Shown: positions 16,194 to 27,874, counted from the first letter of the stretch. The stretch is 64,000 nt of DNA from Pseudodesulfovibrio hydrargyri (GCF_001874525.1 NZ_LKAQ01000004.1:2323590-2387589), one strand, 5' to 3'. The notes: a model not told the origin generated them from the sequence alone. Translations and numbers: made by a program.

Positions 16194-18029
16194 TTAGCTG
16201 CCTCTCTTCTTGGCTTTGATGTGCCCGCAGACCTGCAGGCAGAGCATGCAGCCGTTGCACAGGATCGGGTTGACCGCGGCCTTGCCGCCTTCCTTGTACA
16301 TGGCCGGGCAGGCCAGCTTGTCCAGGCAGTCGAACCGGCCGGTGCAGGACTCGGCGACGTAGGCCACCTGCGGGGCGATCTTCTTGTAGACCCTGCGGGT
16401 GTACAGCGGGCAGGGCTCCTTGGCGATGAGCACGCGCACGCCGCTCATCCCGCCGAGTTCCTCCAGGGCGGCCATGGTCTTCCTCTGGTTGAACGGGTTG
16501 ACCGTGCGCACCTCGGTGACGCCCAGGCCGCGCACGGCGGACTCGATGTCCAGCGGGTGGTCGTTGTCGCCGATGACCGTCTTGTCCACGCCCGGGTTGG
16601 GCTGGTGGCCGGTCATGGCCGTGGTCCGGTTGTCCAGGATGACGATGAGCACGTCATGGGCGTTGAAGACCGCGTTGGCCACGCCGGTCAGGCCGGAGTG
16701 GAAGAAGGTGGAGTCGCCGATGAAGGCGACCACTTTCTGGCCGGACGCCTTGGCCAGTCCGCCGCCCGCCGAGATGGAGGAGCCCATGCACAGCAAAAAG
16801 TCGGCGGTCTGCAGCGGGGGCAGCAGGCCCAGCGTGTAGCAGCCGATGTCCGAGGAGTAGACCGCGTCGTCGCCGAAGACCTTGCGGGCCGCGTAGTAGG
16901 TGCCGCGATGCGGGCACCCGGCGCACAGGTTCGGCGGACGGCCGGGCAGCTCGGGCAGGGAACATTCGCAGGTGGGCACCGGGGATTCGCCCAGACCCTC
17001 GCGGATGGCGTTCTCGACCATGGTCACGTCGAACTCGCCGTTGCGCGGCAGGACGTCCTTGCCCTTGATCTCGATGGAAAGCCCGTTCTTCTGGGCCAGG
17101 ACGCGCAGCTCGTTCTCCACGACCGGCTCCAGTTCCTCGACCACCAGGACCGTGTCCACGGACTTGAGGAAGTCCAGGCACTTGTTCTCGGGCAAGGGGT
17201 TGGAGAAGCCGAGCTCCAGGACCGTGACCTTGTCGGCCAGGCCCGCGTTGTCCAGAGCGTCGGCCACGTAGGCGCGGGAGATGCCGGAACAGACGATGCC
17301 GTATTCGCCGCTGCCGGTGACCTTGTTGTACGGGGAGTTCTCGGCCTCCTCGCGCAGGGCTTCCATGCGTTCCATGAGGCGGACGTGCATGGGCCGGGAA
17401 AAGGCCGGGATGGGCACGAAATGGGGCGGATTGCGCTTGAAGCCCTCGGGCTTGCCCGGGGCCGGGGCCGGGCCGAACTCGACCGGGCCGCGCAGGTGGT
17501 TGACGCGGGTGGTGGTCCGCAGGAGCAGGGGCGCGCCGTGCTTCTTGGACAGGAGCAGGCCGTCGCGGGCCATGTCCTTGGCCTCCTGGGCCGAGGACGG
17601 TTCGAGCACCGGCATGCCGCCCAGGCGGGCGTAGATGCGGTTGTCCTGCTCGTTCTGGCTGGAATGGCAGCCGGGGTCGTCGGCGGACAGGAGCATCAGC
17701 CCGCCGGGAGCGCCCACGTAGCAGAGGGTCATCAGCGGGTCGGCGGCCACGTTCACGCCCACGTGCTTCATGGTGCACATGGACATGGCGCCGGCCAGGG
17801 TCGCGCCTCCGGCCACTTCCAGGGCGACCTTCTCGTTGACCGAGTATTCGAAGTAGTATTTGCCGTCGGGCGAAATGCGGTAGAACGTGTCCGGCACTTC
17901 GCTTGAGGGGGTGCCGGGGTAACAGGTCACCACCTGGATGCCCGCTTCCACGGCGCCGCGCACGATGGCTTCGTTGCCGAGGAGCAGATGGGTGTCGCCG
18001 GGAGTGTCACCCAAGAGCGGATTTGCCAT
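16194..18029 (-). CDS. iorA: Indolepyruvate ferredoxin oxidoreductase alpha subunit
   Basis: A 611 aa subunit carrying thiamine diphosphate and iron-sulfur sites. The N-terminal pyrimidine-binding half begins with LLGNEAIVRGAVEAG (about 16-30). The TPP-binding region contains CAGCPHRGTYYA, GDSTFFHSG and DNRTTAMTGHQPNPG (about 475-489). The C-terminal end has a cysteine cluster (CTGRFDCLDKLACP and CNGCMLCLQVCGHIK) for Fe-S centres; cluster spacing is slightly shorter than two full ferredoxin motifs. It is the second gene of a TPR-iorA-iorB-regulator operon. Confidence 0.96.
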   Translation of the reverse strand: MANPLLGDTPGDTHLLLGNEAIVRGAVEAGIQVVTCYPGTPSSEVPDTFYRISPDGKYYFEYSVNEKVALEVAGGATLAGAMSMCTMKHVGVNVAADPLMTLCYVGAPGGLMLLSADDPGCHSSQNEQDNRIYARLGGMPVLEPSSAQEAKDMARDGLLLSKKHGAPLLLRTTTRVNHLRGPVEFGPAPAPGKPEGFKRNPPHFVPIPAFSRPMHVRLMERMEALREEAENSPYNKVTGSGEYGIVCSGISRAYVADALDNAGLADKVTVLELGFSNPLPENKCLDFLKSVDTVLVVEELEPVVENELRVLAQKNGLSIEIKGKDVLPRNGEFDVTMVENAIREGLGESPVPTCECSLPELPGRPPNLCAGCPHRGTYYAARKVFGDDAVYSSDIGCYTLGLLPPLQTADFLLCMGSSISAGGGLAKASGQKVVAFIGDSTFFHSGLTGVANAVFNAHDVLIVILDNRTTAMTGHQPNPGVDKTVIGDNDHPLDIESAVRGLGVTEVRTVNPFNQRKTMAALEELGGMSGVRVLIAKEPCPLYTRRVYKKIAPQVAYVAESCTGRFDCLDKLACPAMYKEGGKAAVNPILCNGCMLCLQVCGHIKAKKRGS

Positions 18030-18088
18030 TTTGCCTCTCCTGCGGCCGGATGCCTTCGCGTCCGGCCTCTTTGAACTAGATGATTCGA

Positions 18089-18742
18089 TTATTTGTTTTC
18101 CAACTGGGAGATCTTGTACTCGATGAACGGCTTGTCGCCGACGTTCTCACCGTCCAGCTTCTTGTAGGCGGCCAGGGCTTCGGCCTTGTCGCCCGCGGCC
18201 TCGGCGGCCAGGGCGAGCTGGCGGTAGACCGGGATGGTGTAGGCGGCGGAGGCCAGGCCGACCAGTTCCTTCATCTCCTTGAGAGCGTCCGCGCCGTTTC
18301 CGGCCAGGGCCATGGCCTTGGCGCGGCCCAGGCGGGCGACGAACTGCATCTCGCCCTCGGTCAGGCCGACCAGGGCTTCCCAATAGCCCTGGGCCTTGGC
18401 GTAGTCGCCCAGGCTCATGGCGGTCTGGGCGGCCTCCAGGGTCACTGCGGGCCGGACGGAATCCGTGACGTCCCCGAGCATGGCGTCGAGCTTGGCCAGC
18501 CGGTCGGCCCCGGTGGAGGAAACCATGATCTCGCCCAGGGCGGCCTGGGCGCTGGACTCGGCCCTGGCGCTGTAGGCCTTGTAGCCCGCGTAGGCCACGG
18601 TCACGGCCAGGATGACGCAGACCGCGGAGATCAGCTGCTTGCGGTAGGCGAACGCGGCTTCGAGGATCGGGTGCAGGGAATCGGGAGTGCGGGCCTCGAT
18701 GTCGGTCAGCACGTCGGGTTGATCGGGATTGGTTGCAGCCAT
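18089..18742 (-). CDS. Single-pass membrane TPR protein (YfgM-like)
   Basis: A 217 aa protein with a cytoplasmic N-terminus, one transmembrane helix (about residues 32-52, QLISAVCVILAVTVAYAGYK) and an Ala-rich helical-repeat C-terminal domain typical of TPR_21/YfgM proteins. YfgM-type proteins assist periplasmic folding or the Sec translocon. ATG 18742 is the only in-frame start near the conserved region; a GGAGG lies 12 bases upstream, a rather long spacing. It lies 59 bp upstream of iorA on the same strand and may be co-transcribed with it. Confidence 0.75.
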   Translation of the reverse strand: MAATNPDQPDVLTDIEARTPDSLHPILEAAFAYRKQLISAVCVILAVTVAYAGYKAYSARAESSAQAALGEIMVSSTGADRLAKLDAMLGDVTDSVRPAVTLEAAQTAMSLGDYAKAQGYWEALVGLTEGEMQFVARLGRAKAMALAGNGADALKEMKELVGLASAAYTIPVYRQLALAAEAAGDKAEALAAYKKLDGENVGDKPFIEYKISQLENK

Positions 18743-19074
18743 GGGATTTTCATGCCTCCATGAGGGTGATTTTTGTGGTAAACGGGCCGGGAAGCGAGGC
18801 CCGGCAACGCAGAGGGCTTGATAAGCAAAATTGTAAAAAAGGTCAAAGCCTATTTTGGCGGGAAGACGTAAAATAGCCAAAAACAGCGCCTGTAATCAAG
18901 CTGTTGTCTAAGTAAATAACAAAAAATGTAAATCGATCGGCGCCCGTCAATCCAAAGTGTATTCGGTCTGCAAAGACGGGAATTGACTTTATCCCCCGGA
19001 GGAGGTTAGCAAATTGGCTCGCCCAGGCAGAATTTCGTTCGGCTTCGGCGGCGACAATTTCAAGGAGAATCTTC
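18743..19074. other. AT-richer intergenic region, divergent TPR gene and proA
   Basis: About 330 bp separates two divergent operons. The middle is AT-rich. TTGACT at 18981-18986 could be a -35 for proA but has no good -10 at the right distance. No small RNA or tRNA fold could be recognised. Confidence 0.4.
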
Positions 19075-20334
19075 ATGGATTTACGCGAACAGATGGTGGA
19101 GATGGGCAAGCGCGCCAAGGCGGCTTCGCGCAGGCTTTCAGCGGCCTCGGGCAAGGCCAAGCGGGACGCCCTGCTGATCCTGGCCCAACTGCTGGAGTCC
19201 GAGGCCCCGGCCATCCGGGAGGCCAACCGGCTCGACCTGGACACGGCCGCCGAAAACGGCCTGGACAAGGCCCGGGTGCAGCGTCTGACCATCAGCGACA
19301 AGGTCCTGAACTCCATGATCCAGGGGTGCCGCGAGGTGGCGGCCATGGCCGACCCCGTGGGCGAGATCGAGTCCATGACCAAGCGCCCCAACGGCATGCT
19401 CGTGGGCCGCATGCGCGTGCCGCTCGGCGTGGTGGCCATGATCTACGAGTCCCGGCCCAACGCCACGGTGGACGCGGGCATCCTCTGCCTCAAGGCGGGC
19501 AACGCGGTCATCCTGCGCGGCGGCAGCGAGGCCTTCCATTCCAACAGGTGTCTGGCGGAGCTGATGCACAAGGCCCTGGAAAAGGCGGGCCTGCCCAGCG
19601 ACGCGGTCCAGGTGCCGCCGACCACGGACCGCGAGGCCGTGGCCGAGATGCTCAAGCTCGAGGAGTACATCGACGTTGTCATCCCGCGCGGCGGCGAGGG
19701 GCTCATCCGGGCCGTTACCAGCCAGGCGACCATGCCGGTGCTCAAGCACTACAAGGGCGTGTGCCAGATTTTCGCCGACGCCTCCTGCGACATCGACAAG
19801 GCCGTTCCGATCATAGAGAACGCCAAGACGCAGTACCCCAGCGGCTGCAACGCGGTGGAGTGCCTGCTGGTCCACCGGGACGCGGCAAAGGCGCTGCTGC
19901 CCAGGGTGGCCGAGGCCATCGGGCCCAAGGGCGTGAGGTTCAAGGCCTGCCCCAAATCCCTGCCCCTGCTCGGCACGTACGCCGAGCCCGCCGTGGACGA
20001 AGACTGGGGCTACGAGTTCCTGGACCTGATCCTGGCGGTCAAAGTGGTCGCGGACCTGGACGAGGCCCTGGACTACATCGCGGAGCACGGCTCCAACCAT
20101 ACCGAGGCCATCCTGTCCGAGGACTACGCCAACTGCATGCGCTTCGTGCGCGAGGTGGACGCCTCCCTGGTGGTGGCCAACTCCTCCACACGGTTCAACG
20201 ACGGCGCGCAGCTCGGCCTGGGCGCGGAGATCGGCATCTCCACCTCCAAGCTCCACGCCTACGGCCCCATGGGCATCAAGGAGTTGACCAGCGCCAAGTT
20301 CGTCCTGCTGGGCGAAGGGCAGATCAGGGAATAG
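19075..20334 (+). CDS. proA: Gamma-glutamyl phosphate reductase
   Basis: ProA (419 aa) reduces gamma-glutamyl phosphate to glutamate semialdehyde with NADPH in proline synthesis. The aldehyde dehydrogenase fold is clear: PLGVVAMIYESRPN (about residues 117-130), ILRGGSEAFHSN (about 146-157), and the catalytic cysteine in YPSGCNAVECLL (about 257-268). ATG 19075 follows an AAGGAGA site. The partner proB is not in this window. A terminator closes the gene before nadD. Confidence 0.97.
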   Translation: MDLREQMVEMGKRAKAASRRLSAASGKAKRDALLILAQLLESEAPAIREANRLDLDTAAENGLDKARVQRLTISDKVLNSMIQGCREVAAMADPVGEIESMTKRPNGMLVGRMRVPLGVVAMIYESRPNATVDAGILCLKAGNAVILRGGSEAFHSNRCLAELMHKALEKAGLPSDAVQVPPTTDREAVAEMLKLEEYIDVVIPRGGEGLIRAVTSQATMPVLKHYKGVCQIFADASCDIDKAVPIIENAKTQYPSGCNAVECLLVHRDAAKALLPRVAEAIGPKGVRFKACPKSLPLLGTYAEPAVDEDWGYEFLDLILAVKVVADLDEALDYIAEHGSNHTEAILSEDYANCMRFVREVDASLVVANSSTRFNDGAQLGLGAEIGISTSKLHAYGPMGIKELTSAKFVLLGEGQIRE

Positions 20335-20365
20335 TCGTTCCCCGATCCTACATAATGAATTGAAC

Positions 20366-20390
20366 GGGCCGTCCGCAAGGGCGGCCCTTT
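20366..20390 (+). terminator. Terminator after proA
   Basis: GGGCCGTCC-GCAA-GGGCGGCCC (one mismatch) is followed by TTTGATT, 30 bp after the proA stop codon. Confidence 0.75.
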
Positions 20391-20479
20391 GATTAGCCTC
20401 TGTCGGCCCGCCCCGGCCTATCCCGGGTTGCGTGCGGGCATCAGGGAAGCTATTGTCGGGACAATATAGGAGATCGGCA

Positions 20480-21142
20480 ATGAAGATAGGCATATTGGGC
20501 GGCAGCTTCAATCCGGTGCATACCGGCCATGTGCGCATGGCCGTGGAGGTTCTGGAACAGCTCGGCCTGGACCGGGTGGAGCTGGTCCCGGCGAGCGAGC
20601 CGCCGCACAAGCGGGGGGCGGACATCCTGCCCTTCGACCTGCGCATGGAGCTGGTCCACCGGGCCATCGCGGACATCCCCGGCCTGGGGGCCAACCCTCT
20701 GGAGGCCGAGCGGCCCGGGCCGTCGTTCACCTGCGACACCCTGACCTGCTACCGCACCAAGACGCCGGAGACCGAACTGTATTTCATCGTGGGCGCGTCC
20801 ACCTTTCTGGAAATGCACCGTTGGCATCGCGGGCTGGAGATTCCGGCCCTGGCCTCCCTGGTGGTGGTCAACCGCTGGGAGGCGGCCGACGACGTGGCCG
20901 GGTTCGTGACCGAACACTGGCCCGACGCGGTCATGGAGTCCGTGGGCGCGTGGCGGTTGCCCGAGGGCAACTCCATCCGGCTGCTGGACACCCCCCGCCT
21001 GGACATCAAGGGCGGGCACATCCGCCGCCGCTGGCTGGATCGCCGCAACCTGAGCCTGCTGGTCCCGGACGGGGTCCGCGACCTGCTCGAAGAGCGCGCG
21101 GGTGAGATCGAAAGCCATTGGGGCGAACGGAAGCGGGCGTAG
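20480..21142 (+). CDS. nadD: Nicotinate-nucleotide adenylyltransferase
   Basis: NadD (220 aa) adenylates nicotinate mononucleotide in NAD synthesis. Residues 3-18 (IGILGGSFNPVHTGHV) contain the GxFxPxHxGH nucleotidyltransferase motif. FIVGASTFLEMHRWH in mid-protein matches the family's LGADS-type segment. The C-terminal ISSTxIR motif is modified to DIKGGHIRRR, a moderate departure. ATG 20480 has a TAGGAG site nine bases upstream. Monocistronic, convergent with the following glycosyltransferase. Confidence 0.9.
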   Translation: MKIGILGGSFNPVHTGHVRMAVEVLEQLGLDRVELVPASEPPHKRGADILPFDLRMELVHRAIADIPGLGANPLEAERPGPSFTCDTLTCYRTKTPETELYFIVGASTFLEMHRWHRGLEIPALASLVVVNRWEAADDVAGFVTEHWPDAVMESVGAWRLPEGNSIRLLDTPRLDIKGGHIRRRWLDRRNLSLLVPDGVRDLLEERAGEIESHWGERKRA

Positions 21143-21179
21143 CCGTGCAACGGCCGGGGACGGGCGCAGGCCGGGGAAA

Positions 21180-22190
21180 TCAGGCCAGGGAGGCCCGGAC
21201 CGCGTCCATGACCGTTTCGGGCGTGGTCTCGGTCATGCATTCAAAGCCGCGAACGCACTGTCTGGCCCCGTGCAGGGAGCAGGGGCGGCAGGGCAGGTCC
21301 CGTTCCAGGACCACGTCCTTCTTGCCCGCCGGATAGAATCCCCAGGCGCGGGCCGTGGGTCCGAACAGTGCGACCACCGGGGTGCCCACGCCGCAGGCCA
21401 GGTGCATGGGGCCGGAATCGCCGGTGACCAGCAGGTCGGCCCGCCCGAGCAGTCCGCAGGTCTCGCGCAGGTCGGTCTTGTTGGTCAGGTCGTGCTCGTG
21501 GCCGCTGGTCAGCGGCGTCTCGTTTCTTCCCACCACGAACCAGTTGACACCCTCGGCGTCGAGCAGGGCGGCCAGCCGGATCCAGTTCTCGGCGGGCCAC
21601 TGCTTGGACGGGTGGGTGGCGTAGGGGTGCAGGGCCACGCGCGGCCCCTGGCAGGAGATCGGGGACAGGTGCCGTTCGGCGGCCCGCGTTTCGTCTTCGG
21701 TCAGAAAGATGCGCGGCAGCACGGCCTCGCGTTCGGGTGCGCTCCGGTCCAGGGCCAGGGCGTACCGTTGGGGCACGTTCAGGGCCTCGAGCCTGATGCG
21801 GAAACGGTCCGAGCGGGTACGCTCGAACAGGCGGCGGGTCAGGCCGAACTTTGGGTAGCGGCGGACACGCCCCTTCCAGCGCAGGGCCAGGATACGCGAG
21901 CGCAGAGTGCCGTGCAGGTCCACGAGCGTGCTCCCGGCGTATTGTCGGGCCAGTTCGCCGGTCCTGCGCAGCCAGCCCGCGTCGGTCAGGTCGGCCTTGG
22001 CCAGGCCGATGGTCCCGGCCAAGGCCGGGTGGTTGGCGAGCAGGGGCAGGTTGGCCTCCCTGGTAGCGAAGACGAAGGTCCGCCCGGTCCGCTCGTGCCA
22101 GTGGGACAGGACGCCGGTGGCCAGGACCACGTCGCCCATGTGCCCCAGGCGGAAGACCACGGCGGGCTGTTCGGCTGCACTCGAATTCAT
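21180..22190 (-). CDS. Glycosyltransferase family 9 (heptosyltransferase-like)
   Basis: A 336 aa GT9 enzyme of the ADP-heptose:LPS heptosyltransferase type, acting at the cytoplasmic face of the inner membrane in LPS core assembly. VVFRLGHMGDVVLATGVLS (residues 11-29) is the family N-terminal signature; LLVTGDSGPMHLACGVGTP followed by ALFGPT (about 242-267) is the donor-binding motif. I prefer ATG 22190 (MNSSAAEQP), twelve codons inside the longest frame, because it places the signature near the N-terminus. The acceptor is not deducible. Confidence 0.88.
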   Translation of the reverse strand: MNSSAAEQPAVVFRLGHMGDVVLATGVLSHWHERTGRTFVFATREANLPLLANHPALAGTIGLAKADLTDAGWLRRTGELARQYAGSTLVDLHGTLRSRILALRWKGRVRRYPKFGLTRRLFERTRSDRFRIRLEALNVPQRYALALDRSAPEREAVLPRIFLTEDETRAAERHLSPISCQGPRVALHPYATHPSKQWPAENWIRLAALLDAEGVNWFVVGRNETPLTSGHEHDLTNKTDLRETCGLLGRADLLVTGDSGPMHLACGVGTPVVALFGPTARAWGFYPAGKKDVVLERDLPCRPCSLHGARQCVRGFECMTETTPETVMDAVRASLA

Positions 22191-22321
22191 GCCCGTCCTG
22201 TTCGCCTCAATCGCCTTGGAAGTCAAGCCTGTTGCGTGTTGCGCAGGTCCGTGGCATCTGCTACATCCAACAGAAATGCATCGTGTTCGTTCCTCTCGTT
22301 TCCAGGAAGTGAAAAGAACCC

Positions 22322-23383
22322 ATGGTTGAACTCATACTCGCCGTCGGCGTGGCCGTCTTTGTGTCCGCATTCTGCTCCGTGGCCGAAGCTGCGCTCTATT
22401 CCATGAGCTGGGCCGACATCCAGAAGCTCAAGGACAGCGGCCGCAAGTCCGCGGTTCTGCTCCACAAGCTGCGCTCCAAGATCGACGAGCCCATCACCGC
22501 CATCCTGACCCTGAACACCTGCGCGCACACCGCCGGAGCCGCCGTGGCGGGCTGGGCCTGGGCCAAGCTCTACGGCGAAGACACGCTTTGGCTCTTTACA
22601 GTGGGCTTTACAGTAATTATTCTCATCTTCACGGAGATCATGCCCAAGACCCTGGGCGTGCTCTATTCGGACGTGATCGCGCCGCCCCTGTCCCGGCCGC
22701 TCAAGGGCATGGTCTGGCTGTTCAAGCCGGTCATCGCCATCATGGGCGTGCTGTCCAGGGCGGTCAGTCACAGGGAGTCTAAGCCGGACCACACCGAGGA
22801 CGACATCCGGGCCATCGTCAGCCTGACCCGCCGTTCCGGGGTGATCAAGCAGTACGAGGAGACCTCCATCCGGAACATCCTCTCCCTGGACTCCAAGACA
22901 GCGGAGCAGATCATGACCCCGAGGACCGTGGTCTTTTCGCTGCCCGCGGACATGACCGTGGCCCAGGCCAGGGAGGAGCATCCCAACTGGCCGCACAGCC
23001 GCATCCCGGTGTACGAGGAGGATACCGAGGACATCGTGGGCGTGGTCTACCGGCGGTTGGTGCTCGAGGCCCTGGCCGACGACCGGGACGAGCTCAAGCT
23101 GTCGGACATCATGCGCCCGGTGCGTTTCGTCCTGGAGTCCGTCACCCTGGACAAGCTGCTGGTGCAGTTCCTGGGCAGCCGCATGCACCTGGCCGTGGTC
23201 CTGGACGAGTACGGCGGAGTGGCCGGGGTGGTCACCCTGGAGGACGTGCTCGAGGAAATTTTGGGCAGTGAAATAGTTGACGAGACCGATCAGGTGGTCG
23301 ATATGCGGGAACTCGCCCGCACCCAGCGGGACGAATTGACCCGCGCCCGCAACGGGTCCACCGGCGGGGACGAGAAAGAATAG
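22322..23383 (+). CDS. CNNM (DUF21) and CBS-pair membrane protein
   Basis: A 353 aa protein with an N-terminal DUF21/CNNM membrane domain (residues about 1-150, three to four helices, including FTEIMPKTLGVLYSD) and a CBS pair (about 200-320, IMTPRTVVFSLPADMTV and VVLDEYGGVAGVVTLEDVLEEILG). Relatives (CorB/C, YtfL, YhdP) are implicated in Mg2+ export or ion homeostasis. The C-terminal CorC_HlyC domain found in many homologues is absent; the protein ends about 35 residues after the CBS pair. It lies 20 bp before ccmE and may share transcription with the ccm genes. Confidence 0.88.
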   Translation: MVELILAVGVAVFVSAFCSVAEAALYSMSWADIQKLKDSGRKSAVLLHKLRSKIDEPITAILTLNTCAHTAGAAVAGWAWAKLYGEDTLWLFTVGFTVIILIFTEIMPKTLGVLYSDVIAPPLSRPLKGMVWLFKPVIAIMGVLSRAVSHRESKPDHTEDDIRAIVSLTRRSGVIKQYEETSIRNILSLDSKTAEQIMTPRTVVFSLPADMTVAQAREEHPNWPHSRIPVYEEDTEDIVGVVYRRLVLEALADDRDELKLSDIMRPVRFVLESVTLDKLLVQFLGSRMHLAVVLDEYGGVAGVVTLEDVLEEILGSEIVDETDQVVDMRELARTQRDELTRARNGSTGGDEKE

Positions 23384-23403
23384 CGCTCGGCGCAAGGAAC
23401 CAT

Positions 23404-23844
23404 ATGGCCAAGAAGTCCAACAAAACCGTGTACGCCGTCGCCCTGGTGCTCTTCCTGGGCGGCCTTTCCTACCTCATCTTTTCCGGCCTGACCCAGGATT
23501 CGGTCTACTTCCTGAACGTGACCGAGGCCCTGGCCCAGGACCGGGCCGAAATCGGCAACGCCCGGCTGTTCGGCAAGGTCTCGCCCGCGCGGCTGGCCAT
23601 CGCCGACGGCAAGCTCGGCGCCGACTTCGACCTGGTGGACAAGATGCGGCACGACAAGACCCTGCGGGTGGAATACAAGGGTGCGCTGCCGGACACCTTC
23701 AAGGCGGACGTCGAGGTCATCGTGGAGGGGAAGTTCTCCCCGGACGGGCAGGTCTTTCTGGCCCGGACCCTGGTGACCAAGTGTCCCTCCAAGTACGAGG
23801 AGAAGAGCAAGCAGATGGACATGCAGCAGGGGCAGGCCGGTTAG
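23404..23844 (+). CDS. ccmE: Cytochrome c maturation heme chaperone CcmE, Cys-type
   Basis: CcmE (146 aa) carries heme covalently in the periplasm before transfer to apocytochromes. It has an N-terminal anchor (about residues 9-27), a beta-barrel OB fold (NARLFGKVSPARL, RVEYKGALPDTFKADVEVIVEGKF), and the heme attachment site near residue 128. The site reads TKCPSKYEEK, CxxxY, where most bacteria have HxxxY. I recall the cysteine form as described for Desulfovibrio and archaea, usually in genomes without CcmH. ATG 23404 has an AAGGA site. First of the ccm run. Confidence 0.95.
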   Translation: MAKKSNKTVYAVALVLFLGGLSYLIFSGLTQDSVYFLNVTEALAQDRAEIGNARLFGKVSPARLAIADGKLGADFDLVDKMRHDKTLRVEYKGALPDTFKADVEVIVEGKFSPDGQVFLARTLVTKCPSKYEEKSKQMDMQQGQAG

Positions 23845-23974
23845 TGAATTTTTTTTCACATCATTGCGCCCCGGTCCTTTCCCCTCTATCGCCGTTGAAC
23901 CCGCCGGACACGATCGCGGGCCAGGGGGCGACGACCCCTTTCCCCGCTCGTCGAATTTGTCGTAAGGAGCCTGT

Positions 23975-25872
<1,898 letters not shown>

Positions 25873-25873
<1 letters not shown>

Positions 25874-26538
25874 TGGCGGGACCGGGCAAACCCCTGCTGA
25901 CCGTCAGGCGGGCGGCCAAGTTCTTCGGCAGCAAGCTCGTCTTCAAGGAGATCTCCTGCGAGGTCCGTTCCGGCGAGATTCTGCTGGTGGCCGGTCCCAA
26001 CGGCGCGGGCAAGTCCACGCTCATGCGCATCATGGCCGGACTGAGCAAGCCGTCGGCGGGCGAGGTCCTGCGCGGGCTCGAGCCCGAGGAGACGGCCTAT
26101 CTGGGTCACGCCACCTTCATCTATCCCGGGTTGACCGCCCTGGAGAACCTGCGCTTCTGGGCGTCCATGTACGGCCTGTCGCCGACCCGGGACGAGCTCA
26201 TGGCCCTGCTCAAGCGGGTGGGGCTGGAGCGGGCGGCCGAGGAAAAGGCCGGAGCGTTCTCGCGCGGCATGGCCCAGCGGCTGAACCTGGCGCGCGTCTA
26301 CCAGGCGGACCCCAAGCTCATCTTTCTCGACGAACCCGGCACCGGCCTGGACCCGGCCTCGCTGAAGCGGCTGCGCGCAGAGATCGCCGGGCTGCGCGAC
26401 CACGGCACGGCCATCGTCTGGATCAGCCACCATGTGGCCGAGGACGCGGCCCTGGCCGACACGGTCCTGGCACTGGGGGGACGCAGGGTGGAATATTTCG
26501 GCCCGGCCTCGGACTTCACCCCGGAGGGCGCATGCTGA
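25873..26538 (+). CDS. ccmA: Heme exporter ATP-binding protein CcmA
   Basis: A 221 aa ABC ATPase. Walker A is GPNGAGKS (about residues 41-48), the signature is FSRGMAQRL, Walker B LIFLDEPGTGLD and the switch His sits in WISHHVAED. With CcmB and CcmC it drives release of holo-CcmE. ATG 25873 shares its A with the ccmF stop codon, and the 3' end overlaps ccmB by seven bases, so translation is coupled. Confidence 0.94.
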
Positions 26539-27209
26539 AGCGCACCCTGGTCATGGCCAAAAAGGACCTCAAGCTTTCCCTGTCCGGGGGCCAGGGACTG
26601 GTTCAGGCGGTCCTGCTCGGCCTGTTGCTGATCTTCCTGTTTTCGCTGTCCAAGCCACTGGGCGGGGCCATCTCGCCCCAGGCTGCGGGCGCCATCTTCT
26701 GGCTGGCCTCGGCCTTCGGCCTGGTCCTTGTCTTCAACGACCTGTTCGCCATCGAGGAGATGAACGGCGCGCGCATCGGCATCCTGTCCTCGCCCGCCCC
26801 GGTGCACGCGGTCTGGCTGGGCAAGGGGCTGGCCGGGTTCGGCCTGCTGTTCGTCTCGCAACTGGTGTTTCTGCCCGCCACGGCGGCCTTTCTGGGCCAG
26901 TCGGTCCACGGCCCGTGGTGGCTGCTCTGGGTCACGCTGTTGGGCGCGGACCTCGGGCTGGTCATCATCGGCGCGTTGCTTGGGGCGCTCTCCCAGGGCC
27001 AGGCGGCCCGCGAGTCGCTGCTCTCGGTCATCGTGTTCCCCTTGCTGCTGCCCGTGCTCCTGTCCGGCATCACCCTGTTCGGCCTGTGCTTCTCGCCGGA
27101 GCACACCATGGGCTACGGCCAGTGGCTGGGCCTGATTTTCGCCTTCGACTGTCTGTTCGGCGGGGCCGGGCTGTTCCTGTTCCCGTTCGTCTATAGTGGG
27201 GAAGAGTAG
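26532..27209 (+). CDS. ccmB: Heme exporter membrane protein CcmB
   Basis: A 225 aa six-helix membrane protein of the CcmB family (MLKRTLVMAKKDLKLSL at the N-terminus, then LVFNDLFAIEEMNG about residues 72-85 and SVIVFPLLLPVLLSGI). It is the permease of the CcmAB complex. It overlaps ccmA by seven bases and is two bases from ccmC. Confidence 0.93.
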   Translation: MLKRTLVMAKKDLKLSLSGGQGLVQAVLLGLLLIFLFSLSKPLGGAISPQAAGAIFWLASAFGLVLVFNDLFAIEEMNGARIGILSSPAPVHAVWLGKGLAGFGLLFVSQLVFLPATAAFLGQSVHGPWWLLWVTLLGADLGLVIIGALLGALSQGQAARESLLSVIVFPLLLPVLLSGITLFGLCFSPEHTMGYGQWLGLIFAFDCLFGGAGLFLFPFVYSGEE

Positions 27210-27211
27210 TT

Positions 27212-27874
27212 ATGAAAGTTTCCATCCTGGCCATCCTGGCGGGCATCGCGCTGGTGGCGCATCAGGCCATGATCTGGTTCTACGCGCCCATCGCCCAGTC
27301 CGGGCCCGTGCAGAAAATCTTCTACATGCACCTGCCGTGCTCCTGGTGGGCCCTGGTCTCCTTTTTCGTGGTCTTCGTGGCCTCCATCCTCTACCTGTTC
27401 TCGCGCGACGACCGGTACGACAGGGTGGCGGCCGGAGCCGGGGAGCTGGGCGTGCTCTTCGCGACCATGACCCTGATCTCCGGATCCACCTGGGCCCGGG
27501 CCGAGTGGGGCCACTGGTGGCTGTGGGACCCGAAGCTGACCACCGCCCTGATCATGTGGTACGTCTACGCCGGATATCTGGTCCTGCGCGGCACCCCCAT
27601 GGGCCGCGACCGCAAGGCCCTGGTCTGCGCCGTGCTCGGCATTGTCGCCTTCCTGGACGTGCCGCTGGTCTTCTTCGCGGCCAAGCTCTGGGGCAGCGCC
27701 CATCCCGACGGCCTGGCCCGCCAGGGCTCGGGCATGGAGGCGCGCATGTGGCATACGGTTTTCGCCGGGCTCTTCGCCTTCGGGCTGCTTTGGGGCGCCA
27801 TGCTCCTGACGCGCATCCGCCAGCTCGGTCAGAAGGCCCGGCTCGAGGCCATGCTCGTCTGGGACGAGGAATAA
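27212..27874 (+). CDS. ccmC: Heme handling protein CcmC
   Basis: A 220 aa six-helix membrane protein that loads heme onto CcmE. The WWD-type motif is clear (WGHWWLWDPKLTTALI, about residues 97-112), and KIFYMHLPCSWWAL (about 34-47) carries the first conserved heme-ligand histidine region. ATG 27212 lies two bases after ccmB; ccmD follows after 28 bp. Confidence 0.95.
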   Translation: MKVSILAILAGIALVAHQAMIWFYAPIAQSGPVQKIFYMHLPCSWWALVSFFVVFVASILYLFSRDDRYDRVAAGAGELGVLFATMTLISGSTWARAEWGHWWLWDPKLTTALIMWYVYAGYLVLRGTPMGRDRKALVCAVLGIVAFLDVPLVFFAAKLWGSAHPDGLARQGSGMEARMWHTVFAGLFAFGLLWGAMLLTRIRQLGQKARLEAMLVWDEE